Positions 23,748 to 33,672 of a DNA stretch of 64,000 nt are shown here, piece after piece (positions within the stretch are counted from its first letter, which is position 1; each line of letters starts with the position of its first letter). The stretch is from NCBI RefSeq assembly GCF_028453695.1, contig NC_135774.1:17174001-17238000 (forward strand), read 5' to 3'. The translations under genes and the position numbers were made by a program. A model generated the notes under the pieces. The model ran no database searches. It was not told where the DNA came from and worked only from the letters and a program-made list of their open reading frames with translations. Origin of the DNA: Augochlora pura. Taxonomy: Eukaryota > Arthropoda > Insecta > Hymenoptera > Halictidae.

Positions 23748-25509
23748 CACTGAACGGAGAAATATTCGTCTAGGGTGAAAGTGTTTTCAAATATTCACAA
23801 ATAAATTTGCTTTTCTCAAATATTTACATATTACATATTATTACATTTACATATTACTTTAAATGTTTTGCACAATCTATGCGCAAGTTGATGTTAACGA
23901 TGGAATAAAATTAAGTCGATAATTGTAGTTTGTTATTGAATTTAGGAATGATATTGCTACTACACTGCTTTTCAAATTCAACATTAATTTTCAGCAGTAA
24001 GTTTCTCGAAGCTTTTGTTCTCCAAGTACTATGAATCACCTTTATAGTTTTTATCGGTAGTATACATAGATACGGAATAGTATATGAATCAATAAATGTG
24101 CCAGGACATTTACTAGCCATGTTCGTGGCATTGGAAATGAATTAGATAGTGATTTTACGGTTTGGTAAAATCGTAAACTTCACGTTGGAACGCGAATATA
24201 TCTTCCGGTAATCGGTAACAAGCGATAAATGAACATCCATGAAATCTCAAACGTCCACCGGTGAATACTTCTCTGTATCAGTTGGACCATTCCATCAACT
24301 TTCTTCGATTGACCATTATACACGCGTGATGCAACGAGTGTCTGCATCAATCATCGGTCTCCTTCTTACCCGCTGGTGATACGTGTGGGTTTAACCGCTT
24401 GCTACCAAGTTCTGTGACCAGTTTCCTTTCGAAACAGCATCGATACATGAAAATCTAACGATTCGTCGTTAAACGAATCTTGTAATAATTTCACCGTGTA
24501 CAGCTCCGAGTATCTTCGAAAACGTGCTTAAATTGTAAACAGAGAACGATGCTTCATGAAATTTTCCAAGTTGTGCTTTTACATTCAATATGATGCCATG
24601 AAATTTTTTCAACTTAGTTTTCGATGTATTTTTTGAACAGTGTTCATAGTCAATTTTTTTTGTAACCAAGCAAAAACAAGAATCAAAAGCAATTTACGGA
24701 AAATAATTGCGCGTTAAGAGGTTAAATTGCTTATCAATTATAATTAGATAGGTTTTTCAGAAATAATTTTGTTTAATTTCGTAGAACTATTTTGTTGTGA
24801 AACTAACTGAAATGTCATCTATTAAATTGTAAACGTAAATAATATTTAAATGGTATTTCGAAGATTATTGACTTGCATTAATTTCGTTCTCGTAGGCCCC
24901 TGTTTCATTACTAGACCGCAGATTTTTATGCAAGTTTCTAAAATAAAAATTAAACGCATACATTAACAAAAACAAATTGTATTATTATTCCACGTTTATC
25001 GTAAAGAATTTTGTTGATGGAAAAATTCCTTTCCTGTTTCAGACTTCCATAAAAGAATTCTGATAACAATGAGAATTTGCATAAAGATTCATAGCTCATT
25101 CATCACCAGCTGTGATGCATTTCGTAAACGTAGAGTCACTAGAAACTGGTAAAAGTTGTTTTTTATGGATAGAAGCAAGTAACAGTAGGAGAGACTGATG
25201 ACGGTCGTAATATTTTGCTTTTGAAACATGATTACAAAAAAACTATTGCATTTATGACAATTATTGTACAAACCTCTTACCTACTTGTCTAAAATCATTC
25301 AAATAGAGGGGTTTTGTATAGACAATTTGTAATAGACAATTTTTGGTGATTATATAGTGGTGAGACTAACATACAAGTACATAAAGAGAGAGACGAATAT
25401 GTTATACAATAATATAATTGTTAATTATATGAATCAAAATTACGCGAAAATCACAAACAAATGCACACATATTTGGAATCGTCTGTTAACAGTAACGAAT
25501 AATTTGCAG
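19508..25509 (+). other. intron 1 of cuticular gene A
   Basis: A 6.0-kb phase-0 intron (GTAAGT .. TTTGCAG). It is AT-rich apart from the first few hundred bases and a patch at about 21,540-22,200. It contains a (CT)n microsatellite at 23,714-23,744. No other coding exon is visible. A first intron this long in a small cuticular gene suggests it may hold enhancers. Confidence 0.65.
23714..23744. repeat. (TC)n microsatellite
   Basis: About 15 perfect TC units inside the gene A intron. Confidence 0.95.
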
Positions 25510-25974
25510 GTTTTGCTCGCGCTGGTCGCAGCGGCCCAGTGCCAGGAGTACTTCCGGCAGCCCGAGAAGATCGTGACCGAGAACAGGGATCTAGGCGACA
25601 ACCGTGGCCACTATTCGTTTACGTACGAGACGGAAGGCGGTATTGTGCAAAGGGAGACCGGTAGTCGGAAGTACGCCGGCACGCCGGAAGAGACCCAGTT
25701 GATCCAAGGTTCCGTGCAGTACAACGCCCCGGACGGCACGCCGATCGCGATCAGCTGGACCGCCGACGAGTTCGGTACCCAAGTGGCCGGCACACACGTG
25801 CCGACACCGCCGCCGATACCACCGGCGATTCAAAGGGCCCTCGAATGGATCGCGAAACAACCCTCCACCCCGGAGCCGAAGGAAACCGGCAAAGACTCGC
25901 CGAGCCAACAAAACGCTGTACCGACGAACAACAACAGGCAGTTCAAATCGTTGCGACCGAATCAACGAAACTGA
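25510..25974 (+). CDS. RR-1 cuticular protein gene A, exon 2 (SgAbd-like)
   Basis: Begins after TTTGCAG at 25,509 and ends at TGA 25,972-25,974; the spliced protein is 158 residues. Order: signal peptide (1-15, probable cleavage after Cys15), a charged linker, a Rebers-Riddiford RR-1 chitin-binding domain (about 37-100), the tail motif PTPPPIPPAIQRALEWI (102-118) characteristic of SgAbd-type endocuticle structural glycoproteins, then a Gln/Asn/Pro-rich hydrophilic C-terminus. The aromatic triad of the domain is visible as Y39, F41 and Y43 (HYSFTYET). The protein should be secreted and bind chitin in soft or endocuticle. Two canonical positions are altered: ISWTADEFG stands where VSYTADENG is usual. 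The open frame extends upstream into intron sequence, so an ORF-based start there would be wrong. ATTAAA at about 26,331 is a possible poly(A) signal. Confidence 0.9.
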   Translation, partial: VLLALVAAAQCQEYFRQPEKIVTENRDLGDNRGHYSFTYETEGGIVQRETGSRKYAGTPEETQLIQGSVQYNAPDGTPIAISWTADEFGTQVAGTHVPTPPPIPPAIQRALEWIAKQPSTPEPKETGKDSPSQQNAVPTNNNRQFKSLRPNQRN

Positions 25975-26583
25975 GCCGAGATCGTAGAAATTAACCCCTT
26001 GCTTCACGATTTAATCTTATTGTGACCGCGCGTGTTCAAGCTAGAGACTAAATTACTCGCGCGCTAGAACGATTCACGACCAGGGCACAAGGTAAATGTC
26101 CGCGTTAGTGTCCATGCTTTCATCGCCTATCGGATACACACCGCCGTCAGAAATATTTAGTACGCTTCGCGAGCCAGTCGGTGTAAGCTCTTGAGCATAA
26201 AAGCTGAGGTAATTAACAGTGAACGTACCGAGATCTAAAGTGATTGTATTCTCATAGAAGAATTATAAGACTGAATTCATTTAAATTACTTACAATTTTT
26301 TTGACAGCGTGTGTTTGAACGAGGAAACATATTAAACAATTTTCAATGGTTAAAATCGCGATTTTCATACTTGTAAAGTAAAAAATGTAGAATCATTTGA
26401 GCAGTGGTGGTACGTTCAGCGTTATGTTGTAAGAAGATATGTTTATTAATAGATGAAATACTGCTTTGTCAGCTGAAGGTTTTCATAATATAGAATTTAT
26501 TCAACTGCGTGGAAAAATAGGGGCTTCGCTGATTGGCTTCTTAGCACTTGAAATAGGTATTTTAAATTAATGTATTTTGGCTC

Positions 26584-27082
26584 TTAATTCTTTGGGGCAC
26601 GGTGGAATAAAAAATCTGCCACCTTTTTGATTTACGATAATGCATGGTGCGTTATTGCTGTGCTCATTCATGAATCCATGTGGCACGGTGGGACTATTTA
26701 AGTCCCATCTTATGACAACAAATTCAATTGAATTATTAATTTGTTATGCTTTTATATTATTTGATTCCTTAGTCAACAAAAATATATTAACCCTTAGCAC
26801 TTGAGTGGCAATGAAAATCGTTATATCATTTCCAAAATAATTTTGACATTATTAAGGACCCTTCTATTTAAAAGATTGTTAAAAGCGTAACAGTTTCATG
26901 ATTCACTAGACTCAATTTCATAAATTTTACTAAGTTATATAAAATGGAAATGCAGCTGGTTGAAATAGCTATTTTAGATCCAGGCTTAAAGTGGCCTGGA
27001 GTGCAAAGGGTTAAAACAAAACAAAATACCTGTGCCGCATGGGTGTATTTGTTCTCTGAAATCCTGTGTCTCAAAGAGTTAA
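26584..27082. mobile_element. outer TTAA-flanked piggyBac-like MITE
   Basis: Left end TTAATTCTTTGGGGCAC at 26,584 and, inverted, TTAACTCTTTGAGACAC ending at 27,082: 14 of 17 positions match. Both ends sit at TTAA, the piggyBac-superfamily target. The motif GGCACGGTGG occurs at the left end and again at about 26,680, a subterminal repeat. No transposase frame, so non-autonomous. It contains a second element of the same style. Confidence 0.55.
26787..27014. mobile_element. inner TTAA-flanked piggyBac-like MITE (nested)
   Basis: A 228-bp block. Left end TTAACCCTTAGCACTTGAG, right end inverted TTAACCCTTTGCACTCCAG, TTAA at both edges, no coding capacity. It lies wholly inside the element at 26,584-27,082, so it inserted later. 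Confidence 0.65.
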
Positions 27083-30000
27083 CTCACTTACTCCTGATTC
27101 TAGGTTGATCCTCACGATTAAAAACACATAGAACAATTTTAGGCTATGTTCCTTGAAAGAAAGTTACGCAGATATTAATGAGTGAACTGGGGATTTTTAT
27201 GTTTCTATAGAAAGCTTCAGAAAGTATAAGAGAGCCTCCGAATATTGTTATTTTTCTGGATATTTTTCGCTTCATTACTAAAGCTATTAGATTTGGCAAT
27301 CAAAACTTTTCCCTAATGTCTTCCATCCTTATACAGATTGATTTTGAAATTAAATCTTATTTTATAAAAGATATTCATTTAATAACGAAAAGACTATGTG
27401 TTTCATGTCATCATCAGCAAAAGGGAATCGATGCAGATAATGATTACAATTTTAATTATGAATGCATCTAAAAAATTTATTTTCAAATTTGACTGATTTT
27501 GAAACATCAATGCTGTTGGTTATTAATACCAGGTGATAATATTCGTATATTTGAATGCACATCATGAACAAGTGAATTCTTATTTAAAAGGACATTTACT
27601 TTACGTTTGGTTTTTACCTGCCAATTGCAAGAAATTACAGCAATACTTTTATGAAACAAAACATGTTATTACCTTTTATAAATACATATTTGTACATAAA
27701 CTTTATATAATAATAGAATTAACAAAAATGTGATAGAAACGTAGGCCTTTGTAGTGCTTGCAGATACAATTTCGTTAACGATTCGTAATATAACGTAGCA
27801 AACGTCATAACAGAAAAATCATTTAGAATTTCCGGAAGGATGTTTACTTGAAAAGATGAATTATGGATCCTTATGCAATTTCTCACTGCCACTGTTATTT
27901 TTTAGAGTCTGAATTAAGAAAGAAGTTACCTTCTCTGATTAGAATTCTCATTGTAGGAAAATTAAACAGTAAACGTTATTGTTTGTTACTAACACAAATG
28001 CTATCTTGTATTTTCCATAGCTCGTGTCACAGATGCATAAATAACCATAGCCTAGTATCGACATTTTTATAATCCGAGTTCGTATCAAAATACTATAACA
28101 ATTTAGGTATATATAAGAACAGCTACTATATTTTGTGCTCACGTTTCTTTCGATATAGTGTGTAGGGGCTTTCTAAACGCATAAAACATTGAACGTAGTA
28201 CGTAGTAATGAATAAATAATTACGCTCGTCCGTAGTCAAGACTGAAAATAACTGCGGCTAAATAGAAATACGTTTGTTGTAAACGGACCATGTGTTTGTT
28301 TCTTTTGGCCTGCGCTATATACCTGCCACGAGTTTAACGCTATATTATAAGGCAAGGGGTTTAATAACACAAATATATTTTCAAATAAATTTGTATTCTT
28401 GTAGAAAATTTCATGGAGTCGAATCGAATCGCATTTATCAAAACATTGTCACGCGCTCCAGTTTCGATGTCGTTAGTGAATTTCGCTGGTGTCTTCGTCG
28501 GCTGATCAGTTGTGATCTCATGTATGAATGTAGAATCCTAATCAGATCCTACGAATCGCGTTCATTAATGTATCGAAGTACAGAAAACATGGAAAGGAAT
28601 TCTTTCTTTTTTGTAGGCAATTGTGAAAGTACTTGAAAACAAACATTTCCATTTTGTATAGTGATATTTGTATTATACGATGTTCGAGGAACGATAAATA
28701 AATATGTTATCCGCATTGTATGTACGATTCCTAGGAAAAAAAATTCTTATACTAGAAATGAATAATTAATAATTTTGATAAAACGGAAATAGTCTATCAA
28801 GATACTGTACTATACTAATGTTCTCAAAATATTATACATGTTTCACTCGTTTTTGTGAGAAATGCGGTAATTACAATAGCATTGTTACTTCAAGCTTGCT
28901 ACATATGAAAACGAAATTTGACAATAGTTTTAAATAAAAAGAAAATTTTAGTTTGTAAAAGCGGTTTGGACACTTGTAAATTAGCAGATAATACTGAGAG
29001 AGAGTTTTTATATTCCTTTTATACATCAATATGTAAAAAGATTTTTAATTATTTCGTTTATCGTTGGTTAACTTTCACTGGCATATAGCGGATTAAATTT
29101 TTTGAAACTGCTGCGGCAAGTCGTTTTCGGCAATAAGTTATTTTCGTCGAATACGTTAATTCATTGCTTTATGATTGATTTAGCGACGGCGCTAAGCGGA
29201 GTTAGTTTACAGTTAATAAATTATTAACAGGAAGAGAAAGTATCGATGGTGAGTCGAATAATTTGAACGGTTGATATCTCGAATTTGGTTAGCGATCAAA
29301 ATATTTTCGCTGAGAAAAGTTTTACGGTACGGGAGGGTTTATTTTTTCACGAATGCAGCGATGCGTTTAAAAAATGCAAGTGCACTATTTTTTTAAACGG
29401 AACTTCATATTTTTTTCACACATCGATATTGCAGAATATTCCGCGTAGAAAAAAATGTGAAGCACGGAAGAAAACGATAAATTCGTGAGAGATTTCAAAG
29501 TTTTTGTTTGCTTTATTAATTAATCGAGGATTTTGGGAATTCATGAGAGAAATTAATATTGATAGACCAGTTAAGATCGTGGTACTGTATCCTTTTTACT
29601 TATCACATATTATCGACATAGTGTCATAAAAAACAGATCAGGAATAGCGGTAATATTTCTAGTAATATTTGCTGATGGTATTAAACAATATTTAAGAATT
29701 ATTTTGAGAAAGGGATTTCTGTGTATGAAATTAATTAATATCTATGTTGCAAGGAAGATCGTCGCATGCTTCATATTACAAACGTTTCAAATTGCATAAT
29801 TACTTTAAGTTTATGAAGTTTGTTATTACACCGTTTTAATATAATAAATTCCAACATGCGACGCTTTTCCTCACAACTTCAGAATTATCGATTCGTTCGC
29901 AATAAATTCTTGCTGGGTATAGATGAAGTTTGTTGCATCCATTTATTTATAATAACAAATTCTATTTATAAAATGTTTCCGTTATAAATAGTACAAAAAC

Positions 30001-30822
30001 TTTTAAAAAGTACAGTCTTTCAAATCATAATTTTTTTTCTTGCCTAAATCGCAGAATTATATATTATATAGTATTGAATTATTTCATTTCACCGAGAACG
30101 AATAAAATATGACAGGCCGATATGGAATTTGTTTACGAAACTTGCTTATTGTTTACCGCTTTAATAATATTAATTAGATGAGAACAAAATAATATTGTCT
30201 TTAAAGTTGCACGATTTCGAGTTTCGCGTGTTGATTTTCGTTATAGTTTATATCCAAAATTCTCTATGAACGATGCTGTGCATCTAAGGATGATCACTTT
30301 TGATAAACAAATTCACTACTTATCAAAAAGCTTTAACTACTAATATCTATCATTAACTAGTACTAAATTAATACAACAATTTCAGTCTTAAAAATAAGAT
30401 TCACTTAAATGTTCCGAATGAATTATTTGAGCGTTGACACAGACAAACTCTTACGTGTAAACGAAATTAATTGGAGCGGTCTATAATCTATACAAAAGAA
30501 GATTGATACAATGACCTAACTGCGCAGATGAATGACATGTATATAGAATAAAGAGTCGACAATTTTGGCAGCTATCACAGTAGGCGTTCAAATTTTTGAT
30601 ATCACGCATACAAAAAATAAATTGTCCTTACTCTGGTGTTTTTTTAAACTTTCAGCTACAATGCGACAAGCTCGACAATATTTTGTCTGTTTATAATATT
30701 TTTTTCATTAAATTAAGATTGGAAAGTTTTAATAATTTCCAGATTTGAGCAAATAATCTCGTAACCCACATACGGGTGACGTGGCAATCAAGGTGTTAAA
30801 CGATTCAGTGATTTGTCGCGCG

Positions 30823-30828
30823 TTTATT
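30823..30828 (-). terminator. poly(A) signal of cuticular gene B
   Basis: AATAAA on the minus strand, 22 nt beyond the gene B stop codon; cleavage is expected 10-30 nt further. Confidence 0.75.
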
Positions 30829-30850
30829 CAGATCCACTTGTCCGACCTGT

Positions 30851-31216
30851 TCATTGACCGCCGATATTTTGCGCACGGTTCTGAATGGCCGCGTATTCGG
30901 AGATCTCAGGCGAAATGTGACTACCCACGGGTTGGAATCCATTCTCGTTAGCGATGTAGCTCACCTGGACGAGCTCGCCATTCGGTGCAGTATAGCTGTA
31001 GCTACCGCGGGCTTCGAGAGACTCCAAGTTGGTGCCGGGATATCGAAGGAAGGCGAACTCATCCGCTTGAATACCGTTTGCTGTTTGATACTTGTACGTG
31101 TAGCTTCCATCTGGAGCAGGACCCTCCCTGTCATGTTCTAGAATAGGAATCGGTGTCTCCGTTGGGAGCAGCGGAATAGCGGATGCTGTCGCAGCTACGG
31201 CGCATAAGACGATTAC
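30851..31216 (-). CDS. RR-1 cuticular protein gene B, exon 2
   Basis: Starts after CTTGCAG (acceptor AG at 31,218-31,217) in phase 0 and stops with TGA at 30,853-30,851. With exon 1 the protein is 125 residues. Signal peptide about 1-17 (VIVLCAVAATASA), then a Pro-rich linker, then an RR-1 domain at about 39-105: DGSYTYKYQTANGIQADE, a middle with two glycines, and VSYIANENGFQPVG. Unlike genes A and C the tail lacks the PTPPPIP motif and ends in a short polar stretch, so it is a less typical member. Expected role: secreted chitin-binding structural protein of the procuticle. Convergent with gene A. The frame extends upstream into the intron, so the apparent in-exon start there is not real. Confidence 0.9.
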   Translation of the reverse strand, partial: VIVLCAVAATASAIPLLPTETPIPILEHDREGPAPDGSYTYKYQTANGIQADEFAFLRYPGTNLESLEARGSYSYTAPNGELVQVSYIANENGFQPVGSHISPEISEYAAIQNRAQNIGGQ

Positions 31217-31464
31217 CTGCAAGATTCCCACCACATTTGAATGATAATCTAGTAAATCGATGTTTATGAAAGAGGGTCGGAGTGCTGGACAATTTGACTT
31301 CATTTGTCTATCGCTGTGAATTGTTGAAGTTACGGAGGTCTCTAGCCGAAACTCTTCCTAATGCGGGTAGTTTATATTTGAGAAATTTGCGAGGAAACTG
31401 TATTGACCTCTTGGATATATAGACAAAAAGGTTATGTACATAATATCTTCATTTTATTTTTTAG

Positions 31465-32138
31465 TACATAATATGTGCCCATAATTATGAAAGTGGTCTA
31501 AGTCAAAATAAAAAAAGAATGAGTTTATCAGTTGTTTTACATCACATTATTTTAAACTAAATTTATTCAATGTAATTTTTACGATATCGTCAAAAATGAA
31601 CCCTTAGATGGTGGTTGCAATTTTAACATTATATGGGATTCATTTAGTGTTAATTATGAAAGTGGTCTAAGTAAAAAATTTAAAGATAATTATATAAACA
31701 TAACTTGAAAACGCCGCGTGGCCTTCTTTTTTTTATTAAGCTACTTCCTTTATACATCACCACTAGACCAGTATCGGAAGAAAAATATAAAGATATTATG
31801 TGTTTACTACCATACATTCCTCCAGTTTTTCAGGAACATTTTAAAAATCTTAAAAGCTCGAAATGATAAAAATGCATTACTTTTTTAAAATCATTAATAA
31901 ATGTGCATGAATTATTTCATTAAAGTTATTGTGTCAAATAAAACTCATAGTTGTTTATTGCTTTAAGTCATTTATAGGACATTCAGTTAATTTTGAAAAT
32001 GGTCTAAGTCAATTCAAAGATCGCTTAACGTAAAAATATATTTTAATTTATGCAAATGCAGTTCGATAAATATCTCGAAACAAGAAATATATGACTTAGA
32101 CGACTTTCATAAATATGGGCACATATATCATCATGTAC
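31465..32138. mobile_element. inverted-repeat element with four copies of a 19-bp motif
   Basis: Left arm 31,471-31,505 and right arm 32,092-32,126 are inverted and match at 33 of 35 positions; key block ATGTGCCCATA, then TTATGAAAGTGGTCTAAGT. TACAT sits just outside both arms. The inner half of the arm recurs in direct orientation at 31,650-31,672 and 31,987-32,010. No coding capacity. Repeated subterminal motifs suggest transposase-binding sites of a non-autonomous DNA transposon; the family is unknown to me. Confidence 0.65.
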
Positions 32139-32199
32139 ATATTTCAGCGATTATGTTGTGTTTAGTTTTCGTCAACAAGTTCATCTAAATTTGTCTATA

Positions 32200-32302
32200 A
32201 TGTTTGCTAAATACGTTTCACAAAAGGTGCATATAATGTGTAATAAACACGTTTCATAAAATGTCTCTGATGTATGAGAAATACGTTTCACAAAAATTTT
32301 AG
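32200..32302. repeat. about 35-bp tandem repeat, three copies
   Basis: Units start near 32,200, 32,236 and 32,270; each carries AAATACGTTTCACAAAA or AACACGTTTCATAAAA after an ATGT start. It lies just beyond the inverted-repeat element. Confidence 0.8.
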
Positions 32303-33272
32303 TTACTAAGAGACAAGTGTACTCGCAACACAAATTATTGCTATATTACCATAACGAGTATAGTCGGCATACATAGCTAAAGGGTTAAACTATTTACTAA
32401 AGTATTATCAAAGCTTGTTTCTTCCTTTACCGAGCTTAATAAGTTCAGAATGTTATATCAATGTTCTAGACTTCTTTTCTCCTGTTTTAATTTTCTCATT
32501 TTTTTCATAGATGTAAACAAAATCACAATCGACTGATAAAAGAAGTCTTCTACTAATAGCTCAAAGGAAACATACAATCTTTAAATGCATATTGTTACAG
32601 AGATGCAACACAGTCACTTTCACTCTTGAAATATGCGTCACCACAAGTTTTCAGTCGATGCGTGATGCACTTCATTTTGTGGCGGTATTGAGGTGTTCCA
32701 ACCTTTCCATTATAACAGAAGTGATTGAAAGCAGTTAGTTCAAGAAACTTCATCGAGAGAAAATTTTAAGAAAATTTAGAATTTTTCAAAATTGCGGTCC
32801 TTTCTTCGTATAGAATAAAAATATGTGAGCAAAAATATAATTCAAAGAGACAAAGTTATCTAAACAACCATCAAAGCGAACGATCGACAAAAGATAAAAT
32901 TAAGTAGTTGTATTTGCCCCTCGGAATCAAGTAACTTCTGTATTTAACATTTTTCCCATTTTTCATTGAAAGCTTCTAAAGGATCAACCGAATTTATATT
33001 ATTTAAATTGGTCACTCGTTCAAAAGAAGCTAAGTCACTGCACTGCAATAGAGATTCTATAACGGATCTGTATTTCGTGCTTATTAGTTCTCCGACATTT
33101 TCAGTCCAATATTCCTGATTTATCAAACGGCCCGAGCGGTTTGCATCTCGCAATTACGCAACACAGTGGCTCACTATAGGGCATAACGTGGATTCCCGAT
33201 ACTCGATGCCTATTAACCACCCGTGGAGAAGGTTTAGAGACATTCCACGCCTACGCTGTTTCTCGGACTCAC

Positions 33273-33284
33273 CGGTCGGATCAT
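33273..33284 (-). CDS. RR-1 cuticular protein gene B, exon 1 (start codon)
   Basis: Twelve coding nucleotides (MIRP) followed by the donor GTGAGT at 33,272. Joined in phase 0 to 31,216 it gives MIRPVIVLCAVAATASA, a good signal peptide with an Ala-X-Ala-type cleavage site. It lies 85 nt downstream of a TCAGT initiator and TATA box on the same strand, and has the same 12-nt form as exon 1 of genes A and C. The pairing across the intron is inferred, but promoter, phase and signal peptide agree. Confidence 0.75.
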
Positions 33285-33366
33285 GATGACGTCGTTCTCG
33301 GGCTTTCTTTTTGGCTTTTATGTTTAAAGGGAAACGTGGTTCCTTCCGTCAAGAGCCTCTCAGTGC

Positions 33367-33404
33367 ACTGACTCGCAATATCGAGCACGGGATCCCTTTA
33401 TATA
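33367..33404 (-). promoter_or_regulatory. core promoter of cuticular gene B (TATA + initiator)
   Basis: On the minus strand TATATAAAG runs 33,404 to 33,396 and the arthropod initiator TCAGT has its A at 33,369, 33-35 nt downstream. The two elements flank a GC-moderate region and point at the exon-1 ATG. Confidence 0.8.
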
Positions 33405-33637
33405 TCCATCAGCCGAATATTCGGGCGAATTTCGGACAAGGCGATGCCTTATTTAATCCCCTCCGTTTTCATTTTCCCCACTCCGCGTGCGTGAATGCCT
33501 TCAAATTTTACGGATGATCTGGACACGCGAAACGAGAATGATAAAACAGCGATCGATCGTCAATCCTGGTTGGCGAGGTCGTAACTACACCCGCGTATTA
33601 ACTGCTTCTCTGTCACCTTCCATGGGATTGGGAGTCG

Positions 33638-33640
<3 letters not shown>

Positions 33641-33669
<29 letters not shown>
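33641..33669. repeat. (AG)n microsatellite
   Basis: About 14 AG units, some 240 bp upstream of the gene B TATA box. Confidence 0.95.

Positions 33670-33672
<3 letters not shown>

Larger units (their letters stand above)
25975..30822. other. convergent intergenic region between genes A and B
   Basis: Holds the 3' end of gene A, then AT-rich sequence with a nested pair of TTAA-flanked elements (26,584-27,082). The rest (27,083-30,822) shows no exon I can support; open frames there are short and lack protein character. Confidence 0.5.
31217..33272 (-). other. intron 1 of cuticular gene B
   Basis: A 2.06-kb phase-0 intron with donor GTGAGT at 33,272 and acceptor at 31,217. It holds an inverted-repeat element (31,465-32,138) and a three-copy tandem repeat (32,200-32,302). 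Confidence 0.65.

Noticed and set aside
25591..26007. 138-codon minus-strand frame across cuticular gene A
   Set aside because: It is the complement of a GC-rich coding exon; no domain and no conserved features.
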